Shown: positions 31,858 to 42,807 of the stretch, one piece after another
Numbering within the stretch: position 1 is the first letter of the stretch
Layout of the letters: every line of letters starts with the position of its first letter
Assembly: GCA_030280995.1 (NCBI GenBank)
Contig: JASXTE010000015.1
Location: forward strand, 18,242,001-18,306,000
DNA length: 64,000 nucleotides
From: Hemileia vastatrix
Taxonomy: Eukaryota; Basidiomycota; Pucciniomycetes; Pucciniales; Zaghouaniaceae
Direction of reading: 5' to 3'
Position numbers and translations under genes: made by a program
Notes under the pieces: generated by a model
What the model was told of the DNA's origin: nothing
The model's database searches: none
The model's input: the letters and a program-made list of their open reading frames with translations, nothing else

Positions 31858-33239
31858 ATGGTTAGGATTCTGTCTTGGGATGGTTCAAGGTTTTTGGGGG
31901 AGGATGCAACGGGGTTTTTAGCTAGGTTTGAGGTTGCTGCTGAAATTGATGGGGCCTCACTGTTTGACATGGTTAGGCAAATAATCTTTTTCATTGGTAA
32001 TAGGGAGGTGGAGAAGGAAGTGTCTGGCATGGAAGGATATAGGAGTAAGGAATGGGGAAAGTTGAAGATTGAAATGCTGAAAGGGTGGCCTACTACTTCT
32101 CAATGGTGGATCTTCATGGGGTTGCTAGGAAGTGGGAATTGAAAGGTGGTGTAACCTCTTTTTCTCAGTATGGGGAATTTATGGAGGAGTTTGGGGAGGC
32201 TCTGGATTATCTGGTATATAATGATATATTACCACATGAAGATGGGGCCAAGTATGTATTTTGGAGTGGCATGGGTAGGAATGTAAAGGTGGAGGTTATG
32301 GAGATTCTTTTCAAGGCTGACTTGATGAAGACTCTTCCAAATAGGGAAAATAGGATTCCAGGTATGGCTATTCTGAAGGAGGTTATTTTGAAATATTTGG
32401 ATGGTATGATGGATAGTGATGTGGAATCTGGAGAGGAAATCCTGTTGGATGTAGAGGTTCAGGAGACTGTGGTGGAAGCTTCAGTTTCTGGAGAGGTGTT
32501 GGAGCCATCAATCTTGGAAGATGGGGACTCTGAAGATGTTTGTGAAACTGATTTTTCTTTTCCAAAGGATGCCATGGAATCTCAGGAATGTGCTTCACTG
32601 GATTTTTTGGAAATGTACACACTGGAGGAACAGTGTATTTCCTCAAGTTTGGGTGAATTATGTGGAAAGGAGGACTTGTCTGGTCATGAAGAACGATTTT
32701 TGGATATTGTGAAGGAATCTGTGGTGGATGAATGGTTGTTGAGGGATGATTATTTTTCTTTCTCAAGTTCAGATAATGGCTTATTGGAGGAGGATGTATC
32801 AGTTGAATTTTTGGATGGACAGAAAGATTCTGTCTTGGATCTTTCTCTCATAGAGGAAGATTATTTTCAGGTGGTTCCCTCAAGATCAGAAGGTCTCTTC
32901 TTGGAGGAGGATTTTTATTTTGATGTTATGGATGTTATTCTGGAGGATTTTGCAGATTATAATCAAGATTCCTGTAGGGAAGGGGAAAATTGTGATGTTT
33001 TGGATGTCACTGGTATGGAGGTTGATTTTAAAGATGTGGTGGAGGTTCCAGATGTTTCACAGGGTGGAGAATTTATGGATTCTGGTAATGTGAACTATGG
33101 TAAACTCAGTGTATGGAGGAGGATAGAAGTTTTGTTTGGAGGTGTGATTCTGGGATATCAGAATTGGAAGAGGAGCTTAGGGGGTTCAAGCCCTAAGGGC
33201 AAACTTATTGGTTTAAACCTTGGGATTTCAAGAATCTGA
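31858..33239 (+). pseudogene. Gag-like frame with long acidic tail, one frameshift
   Basis: First part (31858-32142) 'VRILSWDGSRFLGEDA' and 'DMVRQIIFFIGNREVEKEV' aligns with the Gag of the full copy. The frame then shifts near 32090 and continues to 33239 as 'MVDLHGVARKWELKGG', 'FWSGMGRNVKVEVMEILFK' and so on. After the capsid-like part (to about 32400) comes a region of about 270 residues very rich in D, E, S and F with no zinc knuckle, ending in a short basic tail. The other Gag copies have a Cys cluster at this point instead. It could co-assemble with the Gag of a full element; that is inference. The shift may be real or a sequencing slip. Confidence 0.65.
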
Positions 33240-33989
33240 TTCCTCCAAAATGAGGATAAACTACTTAATTTGTTTTGATTTTGCTTAATTTGGCCTCTAT
33301 GTATTTGGTCAGGATTTTTTTTTTGCTTTGTCCAATTCTTTTCAGTCTCTCTGGTTCAAGTCTCTATATAAAAAAGGGAGGCTGGGCCTCTTCAGACGGC
33401 ACCTCCGACGTCGGGCGGCCCGCCCGTAATGAAAAAAAAAAATCTTAGTATAATGAAGATGGAAGAAAAGAAAAATTCAAGTGATGATGGGTATTTTATT
33501 TAAAAGAAAATGAAGATAAAATTGAAGATTATTGGTTTTATTTCACCTCCAGCATGAGGTTAAACTGCAAAGTTTTATTTCTAAATTGGATTTTTTTTGG
33601 CTTTAAAGAATTTTAATGGTTTTTTAATGGTTTTGGTTTTTTACTGGAGAAGATTTGTGTTGGAAAATTCTTTTTGTTAGAAGGTGCCCAGGGGTGGGGC
33701 TTCTAGATTTTATTTTGGCAAGTGTGGGGGTGACTGATGGGCTGGCTGCTCTATCAACAGTTACACCAGATTGTCTGTTTCCAACCCCTTCTCTTAATTT
33801 TGATGAATTCTAGTATTGGTTTTTTTTCTTTAACAGGTTTTTAGTCCACCATGACTTTAAACTGGAAATTCTTTGGTCTTCAAGTGCTGGACCCCTCATG
33901 TTTATTGGTTTTGTTTAATTTTGTTGGATGTTGTGTTTTTGTTAGAAGGTACCCAGGGGGGGCTTCTAGATTTTACTTTGGCAAGTGTG

Positions 33990-34031
33990 GGGGTAACTGA
34001 TGAGCTGGCTGCTCTGTAGAACAGTTACCCC
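33990..34031 (+). other. Conserved hairpin in family C 3' region
   Basis: GGGGTAACTG pairs perfectly with CAGTTACCCC over a 22-base loop. The same hairpin is at 44192-44233 (perfect) and, with one bulge, at 6117-6159. A second, weaker copy lies upstream in each element. Confidence 0.8.
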
Positions 34032-35324
34032 AGAATGTCTGTTTCAAGCCTTTGGTTTTTTTTCTAGTTGAATTCTAGTGTTGTTTTTTTGTGATTCAGG
34101 TTTTTAGTCCTCTATGACTTTATACTGGATTGCCTTGGATGTCTTTTGGTGCTTTGGATTGGTGGTGGATCACTGGTGGTCTCCCATCATTTTTACTTCT
34201 TGGAGGGAGCCCACCCAGTGATCTCTTCTGTTGACCTGGAGCTGGCTTTACTATGTGGTTCTAGGGTGTTGGCTGTAAAAGTGGTGGATTCAAGATTTTT
34301 TTCTTTTTTTCTCTTTTTTTTCTTTTAATTTTTTATGGAGGCTATGTTTGTTCAAAGGCTCAACATAGGGCTCTGGCAATGTTTTTGGTAGAAGAGAAGG
34401 AGTCAAAATAAAAATGAAAATATTAATTTTTTTTAGGTGTGACCACATCAAGGTGCACTTGGATGTGGGTAAGGTATCAGGGGATCAGCTCATCAATTGG
34501 CTGGGGGATACCATTTTATTTTTTTTTATTTGTTAAAGGAGGTTAAATGTTTTGGCTTTGATGGTTTTTGGTTTGGGGATTTATGGGATATATCTTCAAG
34601 ATTTTTTTTCTGGAAGGTCCTTCAAGACTTCAAGCTGAATTTTTTTAATTATGGGATATATCTTCAAGATTTTTTATCTGGAAATTCCTTCAAGACTTTA
34701 AACTGATCTTTTAATTACGGGCTCCAGAATTTTTGATGTCCATCAAGACTTTAAACTGAAAATTTTGTTAGTCCTCCAAGACTTAAAACTGGCTGGTTGT
34801 TAAAGATTTATTCAAGAATTTAATTTTACTACTGTGTATCTAGTAGTCCTCCAAGACTTTAAACTGGCTGGTTTCAAGATTTTGTCAAGAAGTAGTCCGT
34901 CAAGACTTTAAAATGAACACTGTGTTAGTCCCCCAAGACTTTAAACTGAGGATGGTTGATGGTGTAGTCCCCCAAGACTATAAACTGAGGAATGGGAGGC
35001 AGTGTGATGTGGAAGTGTAAAGTCAGAAGGATCCAAGGGGGAACTTCTGAATTTTGTAAAGTCAAGTTTGGGGGTGACTGATGGGCTGGTTACTCTATAT
35101 ACAGTTACCCCAGAATGTTAGTTTTTTCTCTGTGTCTTAATGTGGTTGATCTCTGGTTCTGGGTTTATGATTTAGGTTTTTGAGTCCCCCAAGACTTTAA
35201 ACTGAGGGCTTTTGAGTCCCCCAAGACTATAAAATGAGGATGGTCCTCCAAGACTTAAAACTGAGGGTTGTTTGTGGTTACATCCTATAGAGGGTGTGGT
35301 CAATTTTTATTTTCTGAATCAAAC

Positions 35325-35965
35325 TCAAGTACTAGTGGAATTACAGAGGGAATCATGAGATGAAATGAAGTGTTCAGAATTAGCCTTGAACTGGTGAATG
35401 AGGTGTCTTCTGTTCTCAATGTCCTGTGGATCTCTAGCAGGAGTGGATTGGAAGTAGTGAAGCAGAAGTTGTTTCTGTTGAGATGTGTGTTGTTGGAACT
35501 TGGCGTTGATAGTGGGCAAGTGCATTGGTGTTGGTGGTGCAATGGATCCTACATTGTTATCATCACTATCAGAAGAGGAAGGAACTGAGAAGTCATCAGT
35601 TTTAAAGTTGAAGGAAGGAATGAATGTTCTTTACCATCAGATGGACCAGGGATGGGGGAACTAGTTGTTTTATGGGTTGTGACACTCTTCTGGGAAGGGT
35701 GGAGCTTTTTGATTAATCTGGGTATCAGGATGGATGGCCTAGATCTTTTGGTGCTGGCAGAAGAAGGACCAGGTTGAGGTGGAGGTGAATCTGTGGTGGA
35801 CGAAAGTGGACCAGGTCTGTGGAAGGTCTTCTTTCTGGAGTGGCAGACATCGCAGGACGTTCTGCATGGATGAACAGGTGGTGTTATGGCGCAGATTAAA
35901 TTATTGTTGATGCAGTATTGGCAGGGGCCCATTTCAGAGGCAGATTTGGAAAGGAGGTTAAACAT
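35325..35965 (-). CDS. Antisense ORF of family C: cysteine-rich protein (one frame break)
   Basis: Start at 35965 (MFNLLSKSASEMGP), then a Cys cluster 'CQYCINNNLICAITPP', 'CRTSCDVCHSRKKT', a Ser/Pro linker 'RPGPLSSTTDSPPPQPGPSS', a basic block 'STKRSRPSILIPRL', a one-base shift near 35630, an acidic Ser/Asp stretch 'VPSSSDSDDNNVGS', and a helical C-terminus 'QSTPARDPQDIENRRHLIHQ'. The relic at 15250-15913 conserves these blocks, and supplies one further Cys (SRKKTC). The spacing C-x2-C-x6-C...C-x3-C-x2-C recalls zinc-cluster proteins of basidiomycetes, but is not a canonical Zn2Cys6. It lies opposite to the element and would be transcribed out of the 3' LTR side. Function unknown; a DNA- or RNA-binding role is a guess. 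Confidence 0.6.
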
Positions 35966-36003
35966 GGTGGTTGGATGAAGAAAAAATGCGGACAATATCA
36001 ATT

Positions 36004-36013
36004 GGAGGGAGGA
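36004..36013 (+). other. Polypurine tract before family C LTR
   Basis: GGAGGGAGGA directly before TGTGGTC. The same tract precedes the LTR relic at 15962. Confidence 0.85.
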
Positions 36014-37105
36014 TGTGGTCTTCCAACATTGGCAGGGGCCTTTGTTGTGTGATTTGGTGCTGTTTGTGCATGTCTTAATTGACATCTGTTAAGGAATTTG
36101 GTATTTTTCTGGTTTTATTCCATGGATATTGGGTCTACGGGTATGTGGGTACTATCAGTGGATAGCCCTGGTTTTTCTCTATATTTTATGTCTTGAAGAC
36201 ATTTTTCATATTCTGAGTTTTAAGAGGTCATTTCCTCATTTTTCATTTATAAAAGATTGCTGTTTAATTTTGTTTTTTGTGTTTTACAGGCTAACCTTAA
36301 GTCTTAGGGTTAAGTGCTTAGTACCATTTGATAGAGCTAATTTTTCTCTATATTTCATGTCACAATGTTGTTATAGTGAAATTCCATGTTTTAAAGGTTT
36401 TAGTAGTTGTAGCTAATTTTTCTAAGTAGATTAGTGGTTTTTATTGGTTTTCTGGCTTCAGGGAGGCCGGGCCGCTTCAGGCAGCATCTCCGACGTCGGG
36501 CGGCCCGTCCGCCTCTGTTTTAGGAGGTTGGGGAGCGCTCCAGGAGGGTTTTTTATGCAATCTGGAAGGTACAGGCGCCAGATTGGTGGGTGCGCATGGG
36601 ATCTTAGTTAGTGGTCTATGTGAACATATTGAATAAGACAGTTTGGGGAAACCTTAATCATCATACAACCATCCGGAGGTGATCTTATTGTTCCTCACTC
36701 AGTTTTCACTGTTTTCTGGCCACAATTGGCTGTGTTTGTTGCAAGTGAGTTCCTCATTTAACTTAACTTTAGCAACTGTTTTTCTGTTATAGTCTTGCAA
36801 GCTATAGCAAGTATTATTGCTGTCTCTGGTGTGGATTTGCAGCCTACATCAAGTATCTTTGCTGTCTCTGGTGTAGACTTTGTTCTACATTTTAGTTCTT
36901 TGGTCTGGTAGTCTATCTGGTGACTACTTTCTTGACTCATCAAGCAGTCAAGTGTGTTTAAAAGGGGTCTTTAGCAAAACAGGAACCAACTTACTTTAGC
37001 AAGTAAATTTCAATTATTTTTCTAAAGGGACAGGGTATTTTCTCTCTGGTTTTTCTCCAACTCCCTTGGTCAAGGCCTATAGCTAGTACTATAGGATTGT
37101 CTACA
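36014..37105 (+). repeat. Family C LTR shared by the gag-only and full interiors
   Basis: 1092 bp, same length as 30527-31618, with scattered differences (for example a CpG to CpA change in the GC-rich block). It acts as 3' LTR of the gag-only element and 5' LTR of the full one. Confidence 0.93.
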
Positions 37106-37109
37106 TTTC

Positions 37110-37126
37110 TGGCGCCCAACGTGGGG
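37110..37126 (+). other. Primer binding site of full family C interior
   Basis: TGGCGCCCAACGTGGGG, four bases after the LTR end, identical to 31623-31639. Confidence 0.85.
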
Positions 37127-37196
37127 TAGAGCTTGCTAGTTCTTTGGAATCTCTGTTTTCTTTGGTTGGCTCTTTTTGGTGTTTTGGAGTGGAGGA

Positions 37197-38804
37197 ATGG
37201 CTTCTGGTTCTGCTATTTCTGTGGTGACTGTCAGTGGGGGGGATGGTCCTCCTTCTGTGATGGTTAGGGAATGTGTGAGGATTAAAACTTCGGATGGTAC
37301 CAAGTTTAATGGGGAGGATGTCAAGTGGTGTCTAGAGAAGTATGAAACTGCTGCTGGAGTGGATGGTGCTTCCTACCTGGACATGGTGAAGCAGATTATC
37401 TTCTTCATTGGTGATAGGTCAGTGGAGAAGGAGATTGTGGCCATGTCTGGCTACAAGAAGAGGGATTGGAAATTGCTGTGTAGGGAGATGGTGGATAGAT
37501 GGGGTGTCAGGTTCACTATGGTGGATCTGAACAAGGTTGTCAGTGAATGGAAATCTTATGGTGGTGTTGGTAACTTACATAGTTACAGAAAGATTCTGCT
37601 ACAGTTTGATCCTGTGGTGGAATATTTGGTGGAAGTGGAGGAGCTGGCACATGAAAATGCTTCCAAGGATGTTTTTTGGTCTGCCCTGGCTAGAGATCTC
37701 AGGATGGATGTGTTGAAGGAGTTGTCAAGAAAGGAATTGATGAAGACTCTTTCTAATGGGGCTCAGAAGTTTCCTGCCTTGGATAAGGTGAAGGAGGCTG
37801 TTGAGGCCCATTTAAAGTTATTGGCTGTGGACACCTATCAGGAGAAGTGTGCCAAGTATGTCAGCAAAGTCAGTGAGGCTTTGGCTGAAGAGGAAGTGAG
37901 GGAGAAGAAGGAGGAGAAGAATTTGGTGCAGGTTCCCAAACAGGAGAGGGACCCAATGGTGGAGCAGCTGGCTGATCTGACAAAACAGCTGCGCATTTTT
38001 GTCCAGGAGGCCAAGAAGGTTAATAAGGCACCTTCTCAGCCAAGAGAGTTTGAAAGGAGGGCTGGTAGGAGTGATCCTTGGGTTTGCTCTTATTGCAGTA
38101 GGAGGGGGCAAAGGTCCAATGATTGTTAGGCATTGAACAGAGATGTGTCTGAAGGAAAAGTGGAGTTTGATGGCAGGGTTTTTAAGTTCCCTGACGGTTC
38201 TTTTGTGAAGCGCAGTGAGGGAAAGGCTCCTGTTGATTTGGTCAGGAGAAGAGGTGGTCTCAATCAAAGGAGGCCAAGGTTTGAGGAGATTCCTGATCAG
38301 GGGAAGTCTTCTGTTAAGGTAGATGAGGACGTCAAGGGAAAGGGGAAGGAGGTCAATAAGGTCTCTTTTTCTACTTCTTTTGGTGGTTTGGAGTTGTATT
38401 CTTGTGGTGGACAGTTAAGTGGTGAATGCTTGGCTGGTGTTTATGATGTGGAAGCAGGAAAGGTGGGTAGGCCTAAGAGCAGTTCTCAGGCACAACCAAA
38501 GCAAAATGCCTCAAAGGGTGATCCTAAGCTGAGTGCAGCTAGGAAGAGGTACAGCAAAGAGGAGCTGTACAAGATGCAGAAGGGTATGGCTGACATGGGC
38601 CCTCCTAGTTTTGGTGCATTGGACCTGAATGGTGAGCCAATGCCAATGGAGGTGGATTCTGACTCCGAGGAGGATGTCCCTTGGCTTCATTGCCAAAGCC
38701 TGTTGGAGTCAGAGGTTCTGGTGAGGGATCTGGTTTGGTTCCTGTTAATGGTAAATCTGTTGGTGGTGCTGGTCCTCAAGAATCTTCTAGGACCAAGGTG
38801 GTGA
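37197..38804 (+). pseudogene. Gag and linker of family C (nonsense codon in the Cys cluster)
   Basis: Starts MASGSAISV at 37197. Capsid-like part with 'DMVKQIIFFIGDRSVEKEI' (about residues 60-90), then 'VDLNKVVSEWKSYGG', a Lys/Glu-rich stretch, and the Cys cluster 'CSYCSRRGQRSNDC'. A TAG follows where the minus-strand copy has TGG (W), then the same frame goes on to 38804 ('ALNRDVSEGKVEFDGRVFKF'). The first copy's cluster C-x2-C-x4-H-x4-C has Q in place of H here. The frame shifts at about 38680 into the protease part. Confidence 0.85.
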
Positions 38805-39577
38805 AGCAAAGAGCTCACTTTGAGAGGCCAGTAGTGTCTGGTCAAGTTAATGTTATGGACTCTTTCCTGGAAAGGATGAACCAGGGTCAGGTTTCCCTAT
38901 CTTATGGGGAATTGTATGCTATCAGTCCAGGGTTGGCTGATAGGCAGAAGAAGTTGTTGACCAGGAGAAGAGTTTCTTCTGGTGAGGTAGAATACAATTG
39001 TGATTCTGCTGAAAAGTTTGGTGAGGGGTTGGAAACTCATTTTTATGCTCCTCTGGGATATGTCAATGTCACTCTGAATGGCAGGGAGGCAAGGGCATTG
39101 GTGGATTCAGGTTCTCAGATAAACCTGATTTCTTTGTTTGAGGCAACTCATATGGGCCTCCCCATCAAAACTGGTATTGGTGGGAATTTGAGAGGAATCG
39201 GTGGCCATGTCACTGAATTGGTTGGAATTTCAGAGTTTGTAAAGTTAGATGTTGAAGGAGCATCAGGTAAGGTTCATTTTTACATTGCTAAAGGTAATGT
39301 AAAAGCAGTTTTGGGTGGGCCATTCTTGATGGATTTTCAGGCAAGAATTGGTTATCAATTTGATTTGGGAATCAGTTTGGAGTTGACTGGTGAAGACAAA
39401 AGGAGGCTTCACATGAGGTTATCATCCCCTGGAGAGGATGGTTGGGAGACTAGGCCTGGTTTATCTTCAATGTGCCAGTGCATGGACTGCTGCAGGAGTA
39501 GGAAGGAAGTGGGTGCTGCCTCTGGTTTTTTGGAGTGCGGTTCAGGCTCTATTGAGAGTCTGTCTTTTTTAGAGTAA
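38681..39577 (+). pseudogene. Protease part of family C
   Basis: 'ALVDSGSQINLIS' (catalytic DSG), 'GIGGNLRGIGGH' and 'VLGGPFLMDFQARIGYQFDLG' give a retropepsin fold of the usual size. A flexible linker (38681-39000) precedes it. The C-terminal end has a C-x-C-x2-C-C cluster ('CQCMDCC') before the stop at 39575. The next open frame begins at 39808. Confidence 0.85.
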
Positions 39578-39807
39578 TGAGGGCTGATCACCCTAGTGCA
39601 ACAACCTCTCCCCAAGATTAGGAAATCCCATGTTGTAGTAGGTCAGCTCCCTTGGAGATATACCAAGTGGATTTTCAACTTTCTCTTTTTAATGTTTCTC
39701 TTCACTGCAAGTATTCATAGTGTTTTTTATCAAGTCTCTGTTCTCTCACAAGATTCTTAATTATTTTTAATTCAAGTTTAAAGAAGAAGATTGGTTATAT
39801 ATCTTTA

Positions 39808-40839
39808 TTGAAAGATATGTGGAAAAGCTTTGAGGCGGTGAGATTGGGGTCTAAAAGTAAGTCCTCCCAATTGTGCACCGCTAGGGTTTCTTCTACACCT
39901 TTCAAAAACATTACTTGGGCCACACCTGTGAGCATTGGGGAAACCCCTGGTTATTTTTGTAGGACAGAAGAAAACTCAAGAAAAGAAGATAAAAATTTCA
40001 AGATAATTCATGAAAATCAAGAAAAAAATCTGAAGATAATGAAGAAAGAGGATGCAAAATATTTTTGTGAAGATCATCAAGATCTATTTTTGGGCCTCCA
40101 GCATGAGGTTAAACTGTAGAAAATTTTGAAGAAAGTAGATCATCAAGATCAATTTTTGGACCTCCAGCATGAGGATAAACTGCACAATTTTAGATGATGT
40201 GATTCAGAAGATGAATCAAGATTTGAAGATTTGGAAGTTGGAAGTGAGGATGAAGATGTGGAATTGCGAAAAAGTTTTGGAGTGGTGAGATTGGGGTCTA
40301 AAAGTAAGTCCTCCCAATTGTGCACCGCTAGGGTTTCTTCTACACCTTTCAAAAACATTACCTTGGCCATGCATGTGAGCAATGGAGAAACCCTTGGTTT
40401 TTGTTCCAGGTCTGGTGGTGAAGATTTCTTGAAGATCCCTCAAGTTGAAGGTGGAGCGGCAAAGTATAAGAAGGTAGCGCAGAAGATTAGGCCTGTCAAT
40501 GAGCCTATGCCTGTGAGTTTGAATCCGCCTTTGAAGAGACCTCCTTTGTCAAGAGATCCGTACTGTACTCCTTTGGTGAAGAATCCTCCAGAATTTGTAG
40601 AGACAGCGAGGGTGACCATGGAAAGATTGAAAGTTGTTAATTTTGGTCCTGATGGGTGGTTGTCTGAGGAAGAAAAGAAGTTGTTGTTGCACGTTATTGT
40701 TCTAAGGGAAAAAGCGGTGGCATTTGTTGAGGAGGAAAGGGGTGTATTGAAGCACTCTTATGGGGAACCTTACTTGATTCCTGTTGTTTGTCATGAACCT
40801 TGGCAAATCAAACCTATTCTGATTTCAGCCGCTATTTGA
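39808..40839 (+). pseudogene. Spacer coding region with internal duplication, before RT
   Basis: Two open frames (39808-40119 and 40231-40839) begin with similar peptides ('VRLGSKSKSSQLCTARVSS' in both). The duplicated DNA units are about 435 bp apart. The second frame goes on to 'NEPMPVSLNPPLKRPPLSRD', 'PDGWLSEEEKKLLLHVIVLR' and 'HEPWQIKPI', the usual lead-in to RT, with a stop at 40837. Two small stem-loop modules (40095-40116 and 40161-40182) lie between the copies. Confidence 0.7.
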
Positions 40840-42798
40840 GAGGATTTTGTAGAGATTGTTAGGGAAACAGTCAGGACTGGGTTATACGAACAATCAACAT
40901 CCAGTTACTCAAGTCCGGTGTTCTGTGTAAAAAAGCAGAATGGAAAGTTGAGGGTGGTTCATGATCTTAGAGCCTTGAATAGAGTCACTATCAAGGATGC
41001 TGGTATGCCGCCAAGTGCAGAGGATTTTGTTGAAGCTTTTGCTGGAAGGGTGTGTTATGGTTTGGGTGATATTATGGGTGGTTATGATGAGAGGGAACTC
41101 CATACGGATTCAAGGCCTCTCACAACTTTTGAGACTCCTTTGGGAAGATTTCAGCTCACTAGGTTGCCTCAAGGAGCAACTAATTTGGTGGCAGTTTATC
41201 AAGCACAGATGGCTTGGATTTCGCAGGATGAGGTTCCTACTCATGCTGGTATTTTTATTGATGATGGTGGAATTAAAGGACTATCCACTGATTATGGTAA
41301 TGAGGTGTTATCGGAGAGCCCTGGAATAAGGAGGTTTGTGTGGGAATATGCAATAACTCTAGAGAGAGTGTTGTTCAGGATTGAAGAGGCTGGTTTGACC
41401 ATTTCAGGGTCAAAATTCTGTTGTTGTGTTCCTGCTTTGGAAATTCTGGGTCATGTGGTATGTAAAGAGGGAAGGATTATGGCGAAGAAGAAGATTAATA
41501 AAATTCAGGCATGGCCAAGGCCTAAAAATACTACTGAAGTCAGTGGATTTTTGGGTGTATGTGTATATGTCAGGATTTTCATTAAGGATTTTTCGCTGTT
41601 GGCTTCAACTTTAAGAAGGTTGACCAGCAAAGATGCAGATTGGGAATGGACTGAATAGTGTGAAGAGGCTTTTCAGAAGCTGAAAAAGGTTGTTGGTGAA
41701 GATATAATTCTTCACAAGTTGGATTATGGTGTTGGTGCTTGAAAGATTTATCTGGCAGTGGACTCAAGCTATATTGCTGCTGGTGCTGTTTTGTCTCAGG
41801 AGGATAAGACTGGGAGGGTCAGGCCAGTAAGGTATGAGTCTGTGGTGTTTAATGAGGTGGAATCTAGGTATTCTCAACCTAAGTTGGAGTTGTGTGGCGT
41901 AGCTAAAATTTTAAAGAAGCTACAGACGGTTTTGTGGGGGCAGCATTTTGAGATGCAGGTGGATGCAAAATCTTTGGTTCAGATGATCAATACACCTAGT
42001 CTTCCAAATGCTCCAATGACTAGGTGGGTGGCATTTATTCAACATTTTTCTTTTGACCTGGTACGCAAACCAGGTAAAACTTTTACTATGCCTGATGGGT
42101 TATCAAGGAGGCCACCTACAGATGAGGATTCTGATTCTGAAGAGTTTGACGAAGATGTTCCAGTGATTAGGGCCAGCACAAAGAGTGCTGAAGATTTTTC
42201 TTTCCTCCCCCATGAGGCTAAACTGGATGATTGTTCTGACCTCCCCCAAGAGGTTAAACTGGCTGGATCTGATCTTGATTCTGGTGATCAGGATGTTTTT
42301 GTTGATGAAGATGGAGTTTTTTTTTGGGACAGCTCAAAATTGGAAAAGGGTGTTTTTTTTAGTGAACTGGATTCTCACAAGGTTCAGTGGAAAGAGAAGG
42401 ATGTGCCAAAATTTAAGGATTGGTTTCCTGGTGGGGCTGCTCAATTGGCTCATGTTCACACTGGTGATTTTGATGACACAGTTGTACCCTTGGATGTTGT
42501 TTTGTTGGATTTTGAAGATGAGACCTGGGGTAAATCTGGGTTTTATTTTATTTTGGTGGAATATCTGTTGACCTTGGAGAGGCCAGATAGTTGTGATGAT
42601 GATACTTGGTTGGCAATCAAGAAGAAGAGTCCTGGATTTTATGTGTCAGTAAGGTGCTTGATGAGGAGGAGACATCCAAATCCTCAAGTTGTGGTGACTC
42701 AGAAGAAGTGTCAAGAATTGGTGTTGAAGTCTTTGCATGAAGACCTTGGTCATAGAGGCTTTGGGGAGACTTATAGAAGAGTAGCAGACAGATTTTAA
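40840..42798 (+). pseudogene. Reverse transcriptase, RNase H and integrase zinc finger of family C
   Basis: RT blocks: 'LRVVHDLRALNRVTIKDA', 'GLGDIMGGYDERELH', 'RLPQGATNLVAVYQ' and the active site 'IFIDDGGIKG' (about 41250), that is FIDD in place of YIDD. RNase H: 'KIYLAVDSSYIAAGAVLSQ' (41745 on) and 'ELCGVAKILKKL'. A spacer of about 200 residues rich in acidic residues follows, then the zinc finger 'LHEDLGHRGFGETYRR' with 'CEECQRR' after it. In-frame stops at about 41656, 41740 and 42796 kill the frame. Two stem-loop modules (42204-42225 and 42240-42261) lie inside the spacer. Confidence 0.88.
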
Positions 42799-42807
42799 TG
42801 GCCGGGT

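Larger units (their letters stand above)
33240..36003 (+). other. Long 3' non-coding region of gag-only element with RNA-like modules
   Basis: It starts with CCTC-CAAAAT-GAGG-ATAAACT (33242-33262) and carries about 15 small modules of the same design, dense at 34600-35260. A larger hairpin GGGGTAACTG...CAGTTACCCC (33990-34031) has variants near 33725-33770 and 35070-35110. A block at 33376-33427 repeats the GC-rich CpG block of the LTR. A block near 34445-34510 ('gtgcacttggatgtggg') is repeated in the full copy at about 44595-44665 and 44810-44875. The antisense ORF lies at its right end. Confidence 0.8.
30527..37105 (+). mobile_element. Gag-only family C element (non-autonomous LTR retrotransposon)
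   Basis: LTRs at 30527-31618 and 36014-37105, both 1092 bp, bound an interior of 4.4 kb that has a primer site, a gag-like frame, long non-coding sequence and an antisense ORF but no protease, RT, RNase H or integrase. The right LTR is shared with the full interior that follows (37106-45000). The bases flanking the pair do not form a target duplication (GCCGT before, TTTCT after), as expected for LTR-LTR recombination between two elements. Confidence 0.88.

Noticed and set aside
32383..32766. 127-codon minus-strand ORF opposite the gag-only Gag
   Set aside because: Its His/Pro/Ser-rich composition is what the complement of the acidic Gag tail gives. No second copy supports it.
42185..42571. 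128-codon ORF overlapping the RNase H-integrase spacer
   Set aside because: It is a shadow of the main frame. The homologous part of the reversed copy is outside the window, so nothing supports coding.
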